The notes beneath the pieces were generated by a model that was given only the letters and a program-made list of their open reading frames with translations, searched no databases and had not been told where the DNA came from. 8,034 nucleotides of DNA from Sphingobacteriales bacterium (GTDB lineage Bacteria > Bacteroidota > Bacteroidia > Chitinophagales > Chitinophagaceae). Where the stretch lies: assembly GCA_004294195.1 (NCBI GenBank), contig REAQ01000025.1, positions 1-8,034 of the forward strand. The letters are read 5' to 3'. Below, piece by piece: positions 5,828 through 8,034 of this stretch (positions are counted from its first letter, which is position 1; the number at the start of each line of letters is the position of its first letter). A program made the position numbers and the translations under genes.

Positions 5828-6268
5828 TCATCGTTTTCTGCGAAAAAAAGATTTCATGAGTTCCGCACATTCATCGGCCATAACGCCTTTGGTGACCTGA
5901 GTTTTGGGATGGAAGGGAAACTGGTTGCCGGTTACCCGCTGATGCCCGTTCTTTTCGTCGGCCGCCCCCCAGATGATCCGGCTGATCTTGCTCCAGTACA
6001 ATGCTCCCGTGCACATCAGGCAGGGCTCAACCGTCACGTAGAGGCTTGCATCGGGCAGGTATTTTGCACCGAGGAAGTTGAAGGCCGAGGTTAGGGCGAT
6101 CATTTCTGCATGGGCCGTGGGGTCATTCAGTTTTTCTACCATGTTATGTCCGCGTGCAATGATCCTGTTGTTCAGTACCACCACTGCCCCTACAGGTACC
6201 TCTTCCTCTTCAAAGGCGAGCAGGGCTTCTTTCAGGGCCTGTTGCATGAAGTAATCATCCGTAAACAT
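5828..6268 (-). CDS. tadA: tRNA adenosine(34) deaminase TadA
   Basis: TadA deaminates A34 to inosine in tRNA-Arg(ACG), so one tRNA reads three Arg codons. The 146-residue protein has the cytidine-deaminase fold. FEEEEVPVGAVVVLNNRIIA (about 19-38) leads to the zinc motif TAHAEMIAL, with His53 as ligand and Glu55 as proton shuttle. VEPCLMCTGAL carries ligands Cys83 and Cys86. NDPTAHAE and the spacing between motifs are typical of TadA; the tail FFRRKR is basic, as expected for tRNA binding. A guanine or related nucleoside deaminase is the main alternative, but the PCLMCTGA motif and EVPVGAV favour TadA. The start at 6266-6268 is the only sensible one. The gene diverges from the aldehyde dehydrogenase with a 62-base gap. 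Confidence 0.9.
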   Translation of the reverse strand: MFTDDYFMQQALKEALLAFEEEEVPVGAVVVLNNRIIARGHNMVEKLNDPTAHAEMIALTSAFNFLGAKYLPDASLYVTVEPCLMCTGALYWSKISRIIWGAADEKNGHQRVTGNQFPFHPKTQVTKGVMADECAELMKSFFRRKR

Positions 6269-6296
6269 AGGTGGATGAGATTCGTTAGTTTTATAT

Positions 6297-6311
6297 CCCG
6301 CACTTTGCGGG
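6297..6311. repeat. Short perfect inverted repeat between divergent tadA and ALDH genes
   Basis: CCCGCA (6297-6302) and TGCGGG (6306-6311) are separated by CTT. It lies midway in the 62-base divergent intergenic region and could be an operator or a small hairpin. No regulator gene is present to support an operator. Confidence 0.35.
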
Positions 6312-6330
6312 GCCGGAAGGTATAAAAATA

Positions 6331-7758
6331 ATGTATATGGAACCTGCTACAACGGTTGCTCCGTCAAAGGCCAGCAACCTGTCTGCTGAAATCGAAACCA
6401 TCCGTGAGAAGCAACGCGCATTCTTTGCTTCTGGCGCAACCAGGCCATATGCGTTTCGCAAGGCGCAGCTAAAGAAACTGTGGCAGGCGGTGAAAAGCCG
6501 TGAACATGATCTCATCGATGCATTGAAGAAAGATTTTCGTAAGCCTGAATTTGAAGGGTATGGAACGGAGATCGGTCCTTTTTACGGTGAAGTGAAACAT
6601 GCCTTGCAAGAACTCGGTAACTGGATGCGGCCGGAGAAAGTGCATACGCCACTGCCATTCCTTCCTTCCACCAGTTGGCGATACCATGATCCCCTCGGCA
6701 ATGTCCTCATCATCAGCCCATGGAACTATCCATTCCTGCTGATGTTCCGCCCGCTCGTTTCAGCCATTGCCGGTGGTAATACTGTGATTTTGAAGCCCTC
6801 CGAGATGACTGCCCATGTGGCCGCAGTGATCACCGATATCATTACTACTCATTTCACGGAAGAGTACATTGCTGTCATCAACGGGGATGGGGAAGAAGTA
6901 GGCAACCTGCTGGTAGGTGAGCATCATTTCGATCATGTTTTCTTTACCGGTTCCGTAGGTGTGGGGAAAAAGATCATGGCAATGGCAGCGAAACATCTTA
7001 GCCCCGTTACACTTGAACTTGGTGGAAAATCGCCCTGTATCGTTGATAAAACAGCGGACCTCGCTTTTGCTGCAAAGAAAATTGCCTGGAGTAAATTCGT
7101 GAATGCCGGACAAACATGTGTGGCACCGGATTATGTTTTGGTGCATGAAGAGGTGCGCGAGAAATTCATCGGCTTAATAACGGCGCAGGTTAACCGAATG
7201 TATGGCGATGATCCCCGGCAAAGCCCGGACTTTGCGCGGATCATTAGCAACCGGCGATTCAACGCTTTGTTGAAATACCTGGAAGAAGGAAAGATCGTTG
7301 CTGGCGGGCACACCGATGCCACGGATCGATACATCGCTCCCACCCTCATTACGGACATAAACGCCAGTGATAAAATCATGCAGGAGGAGATCTTCGGTCC
7401 CATCCTTCCTATTGTCAGTTATCGTACAGACGCGGAGGTGTTACAATGGATATCGATGAATCCCTATCCACTGGCCTTATACATTTACACCAGCAGCCGG
7501 AAGGTGGCCAATTTTTACATCGAGCAAGTGCGCTTTGGTGGTGGCTGTGTGAACAATGGTTTGATCCACCTCGGCAATGAAGCACTCCCATTTGGCGGTG
7601 TTGGAACCAGTGGAATTGGGCAATACCATGGGGAGTTTGGATTCCAAACTTTTACCAGGGTAAAGAGTGTCGTGAAAACACCTACTTGGCTGGATGCACC
7701 CTTGTGGTATCCGCCGTATAAGGATCATGTAAAGTGGATCAGAAAAATATTCCGATGA
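6331..7758 (+). CDS. Aldehyde dehydrogenase, class-3 (ALDH3)-like
   Basis: This NAD(P)+-dependent enzyme oxidises aldehydes to carboxylic acids. The 475-residue length, without the ~20-residue N-terminal extension of class 1/2 enzymes, and the closing sequence point to the ALDH3 group (fatty and aromatic aldehydes). Motifs in order: NVLIISPWNYPF with Asn132 of the oxyanion hole; AIAGGNTVILKPSE (cofactor binding); FFTGSVGVGK (204-213, Rossmann turn); VTLELGGKSPCIV with general base Glu229; FVNAGQTCVAPDY with nucleophile Cys263; EEIFGPILPI; and PFGGVGTSGIGQYHGEFGF. All catalytic residues are present. GGAAGG at 6315-6320 is a plausible Shine-Dalgarno 10 bases before ATG 6331; an alternative ATG lies at 6337. 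The hydrophobic, basic tail WYPPYKDHVKWIRKIF may touch the membrane, as in some class-3 enzymes. Its TGA overlaps the next gene's ATG, implying translational coupling. Confidence 0.92.
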   Translation: MYMEPATTVAPSKASNLSAEIETIREKQRAFFASGATRPYAFRKAQLKKLWQAVKSREHDLIDALKKDFRKPEFEGYGTEIGPFYGEVKHALQELGNWMRPEKVHTPLPFLPSTSWRYHDPLGNVLIISPWNYPFLLMFRPLVSAIAGGNTVILKPSEMTAHVAAVITDIITTHFTEEYIAVINGDGEEVGNLLVGEHHFDHVFFTGSVGVGKKIMAMAAKHLSPVTLELGGKSPCIVDKTADLAFAAKKIAWSKFVNAGQTCVAPDYVLVHEEVREKFIGLITAQVNRMYGDDPRQSPDFARIISNRRFNALLKYLEEGKIVAGGHTDATDRYIAPTLITDINASDKIMQEEIFGPILPIVSYRTDAEVLQWISMNPYPLALYIYTSSRKVANFYIEQVRFGGGCVNNGLIHLGNEALPFGGVGTSGIGQYHGEFGFQTFTRVKSVVKTPTWLDAPLWYPPYKDHVKWIRKIFR

Positions 7759-8034
7759 TCAGATTATTGAAAACCGTTGTTGTATTTGTATTGCTCATGA
7801 TCGCTTATATCGCGATCGTAAACAGAGATTCTATGGAGATGACTACCAGGCAGAAAGTATTGAAAGCGATGTATCCTTTATTCACCGGACTGAACCGGCT
7901 TTTCGGTACCAATACATCCGTGCGTTCCAACCCGGGCGATGTTCCGCCAGTGGTTTCCCTGTATGATCTGCAGGTAACGATGATCGACGGAACAAAAAAG
8001 TCGATGTCAGATTTCAAGGGGAAAAAATTACTCA
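7755..8034 (+). CDS. Glutathione-peroxidase-like protein, N-terminal part, cut by window end
   Basis: The first 93 codons are present. MIRLLKTVVVFVLLMIAYIAIVN (about 1-23) is a hydrophobic segment that would anchor the protein in the inner membrane or export it. A linker with MTTRQKVLKAMYPLFTGLNRLFG follows, then VVSLYDLQVTMIDGTKKSMSDFKGKKLL (about 66-93). The pattern SxYDLxVxxxDGxxxxxxDFKGKxLL is how glutathione-peroxidase/thioredoxin-fold proteins begin. The catalytic Cys or Sec, expected shortly after in a VNTASxCG-like motif, is beyond the window, so activity cannot be judged. A TlpA-type thioredoxin is the alternative. ATG 7755 overlaps the upstream stop as ATGA, which suggests co-translation with the aldehyde dehydrogenase. 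A later in-frame ATG could give a soluble form. Confidence 0.7.
   Translation, partial: MIRLLKTVVVFVLLMIAYIAIVNRDSMEMTTRQKVLKAMYPLFTGLNRLFGTNTSVRSNPGDVPPVVSLYDLQVTMIDGTKKSMSDFKGKKLL

Noticed and set aside
6760..7146. Minus-strand open frame of 128 residues inside the aldehyde dehydrogenase
   Set aside because: It is antisense to an intact, motif-complete gene and carries no domain signal.
1..8034. A new defence or other multi-gene system
   Set aside because: Every gene longer than 150 bases is assigned to a known housekeeping, transport or redox family. Only the non-coding repeats remain unexplained.

Overview
The window is mostly a piece of a Bacteroidota chromosome, probably Chitinophagaceae or a close relative. 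The evidence is the gene order (tandem Skp/OmpH genes followed by murI; rpmH-rnpA-yidD), promoter boxes of the TAnnTTTG type, weak Shine-Dalgarno signals and the style of the proteins. The family-level placement is inference; the phylum is well supported.

Layout. Bases 1 to about 858 are different from the rest. They encode, on the minus strand, the middle of a gammaproteobacterial-type tRNA(Ile)-lysidine synthetase (TilS). It is broken at its 5' end exactly where a plus-strand Skp/OmpH gene, also missing its 5' end, begins. This head-to-head loss of both gene starts looks like a chimeric join (assembly or amplification artefact) near 856-864, so the first 860 bases should not be assigned to the same genome without checking.

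From there on: the truncated skp gene, a complete second skp gene with signal peptide, a strong intrinsic terminator, and murI (glutamate racemase). Then comes a promoter-bearing gap and the small operon rpmH-rnpA-yidD (ribosomal protein L34, RNase P protein, YidD insertion factor). A roughly 158-base near-palindrome follows, then on the minus strand an SbtA-type bicarbonate transporter. Also on the minus strand are a Mn-type superoxide dismutase with its own promoter and terminator, and tadA (tRNA adenosine deaminase). Divergent from tadA is a class-3-like aldehyde dehydrogenase whose stop overlaps the start of a membrane-anchored glutathione-peroxidase-like gene cut by the window edge.

How the genes work together: most are housekeeping. 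Skp/OmpH proteins serve outer-membrane protein biogenesis, MurI supplies D-glutamate for peptidoglycan, rpmH/rnpA/yidD serve translation, RNA processing and membrane insertion, and TadA makes inosine at the tRNA wobble position. SodA, the aldehyde dehydrogenase and the peroxidase-like gene form a loose oxidative-damage neighbourhood.

The least ordinary non-coding signal is a family of 8-base-period repeats (unit about TTNYCRMA) in four short arrays in the gaps around murI and between yidD and sbtA. Two arrays form the arms of the near-palindrome, and repeat units appear to supply the likely murI start codon and the sbtA stop codon. I found no defence locus, CRISPR array, transposase, tRNA or rRNA, and no evidence of a new multi-gene system.
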